From the NCBI GenBank assembly GCA_002328745.1, contig DCVQ01000011.1, positions 8,891 through 42,868 on the forward strand: DNA of 33,978 bases, written 5' to 3'. The stretch comes from Actinobacteria bacterium UBA2184 (GTDB taxonomy: Bacteria > Actinomycetota > Coriobacteriia > Anaerosomatales > Anaerosomataceae). Within the stretch, counting starts at the first letter, position 1. The number at the start of each line of letters is the position of its first letter. The notes beneath the pieces are model-generated. The model was not told the DNA's origin. It worked only from the letters and a program-made list of their open reading frames with translations, and ran no database searches. Made by a program: the position numbers and the translations under genes. Positions 33,678-33,978 of the stretch are shown here, piece by piece.

Positions 33678-33978
33678 ATGGACACGCAGCAGATCACGAC
33701 CATCACCGGCATCATCGACAAGAAGATGAACCGGCAGCTCAAGCAGTATCTCGACATCTGCGCGCGATGCGCCATCTGCAAGGACGCGTGCCACCAGTAC
33801 GTGGGGACGGGCGATTTCAAGTACCTCCCCGCCCGTCGCGCCGAGCTCATCCGGCAGATATACAAGAAGTACTTCACGAAGGCCGGCGAGTTCGTGCCGG
33901 TGCTCTACGAGGCGCGCGACCCCGACGAGAACCTGCTCGACGAGCTGTACGAGTCGACGTACGCATGCACCGGCTGCC
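33678..33978 (+). CDS. HdrD/DsrK-like iron-sulfur protein (partial, N-terminus only)
   Basis: First 100 codons. A ferredoxin-type 4Fe-4S site is formed by ICARCAICKDACHQY (pattern CxxCxxCxxxC), with a second cluster beginning at YACTGC where the window ends. This resembles the N-terminus of HdrD/DsrK, which carry two 4Fe-4S clusters and CCG domains for heterodisulfide or DsrC-trisulfide chemistry. ATG with GAGGAGTGAG upstream, overlapping the previous gene's end. Pairing with a DsrM-like subunit indicates a membrane HdrDE/DsrMK-type complex. Confidence 0.88.
   Translation, partial: MDTQQITTITGIIDKKMNRQLKQYLDICARCAICKDACHQYVGTGDFKYLPARRAELIRQIYKKYFTKAGEFVPVLYEARDPDENLLDELYESTYACTGC

Overview
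The window is compact, GC-rich bacterial chromosome. The first 31.5 kb is read almost entirely from the minus strand (panD and one small Cys-rich gene are the exceptions); the last 2.3 kb is read from the plus strand. GC content, frequent GTG/TTG starts, a Mtb-like VGF loop in ClpX, formate-tetrahydrofolate ligase and an Hdr/Dsr-type redox module suggest an anaerobic actinobacterial relative (Coriobacteriia-like). That placement is inference; there is no rRNA here to confirm it.

Layout. (1) 1-2300: 3' part of pheS behind a transcriptional T-box leader and its own promoter, then a SipW-like signal peptidase with its putative substrate, a TasA/camelysin-like secreted protein. (2) 2300-3800: infC-rpmI-rplT operon with a consensus-like promoter, an attenuator-like hairpin in the leader and a probable ATC start for infC. 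(3) 3800-7480: a truncated pseudokinase, thrS, a two-TM zinc-ribbon protein, then panD on the plus strand, whose stop shares a CTAG with the stop of folC. (4) 7476-11850: folC, valS and a divergent 72-aa Cys-rich protein. (5) 11880-15140: tig-clpP-clpX. (6) 15200-17810: six tRNA genes (Leu, Lys, His, Arg, Gly, Pro) around fhs. (7) 17870-20940: murI, MBL-fold hydrolase, rph, rdgB as a tightly packed unit; murI appears leaderless.

(8) 20997-31492 is the most unusual region: a nine-gene chemosensory operon in the order DUF4388/MshEN-like protein, CheR-TPR, single-domain response regulator, GspE/PilB-like protein, two CheW proteins, an MCP without a periplasmic sensor, a CheA-REC hybrid and CheB. 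The GspE/PilB-like protein keeps the fold landmarks and zinc Cys tetrad but has lost the Walker A lysine, the Walker B glutamate and the likely arginine fingers, so it is probably a pseudo-ATPase. The first protein of the operon carries two well-kept copies of the c-di-GMP-binding MshEN motif pattern, whereas the pseudo-ATPase carries decayed ones. Together these suggest a chemosensory array that reads c-di-GMP and controls type IV pili or another surface process through a dead motor homologue. I regard this as the best candidate for an undescribed system.

(9) 31690-33978: a divergent sulfur/redox cluster, arsR (with a perfect 20-bp palindromic operator), dsrE2-like, tusA-like, a NarI/DsrM-like cytochrome b and the start of an HdrD/DsrK-like iron-sulfur protein, which suggests sulfane-sulfur handling linked to membrane electron transfer.
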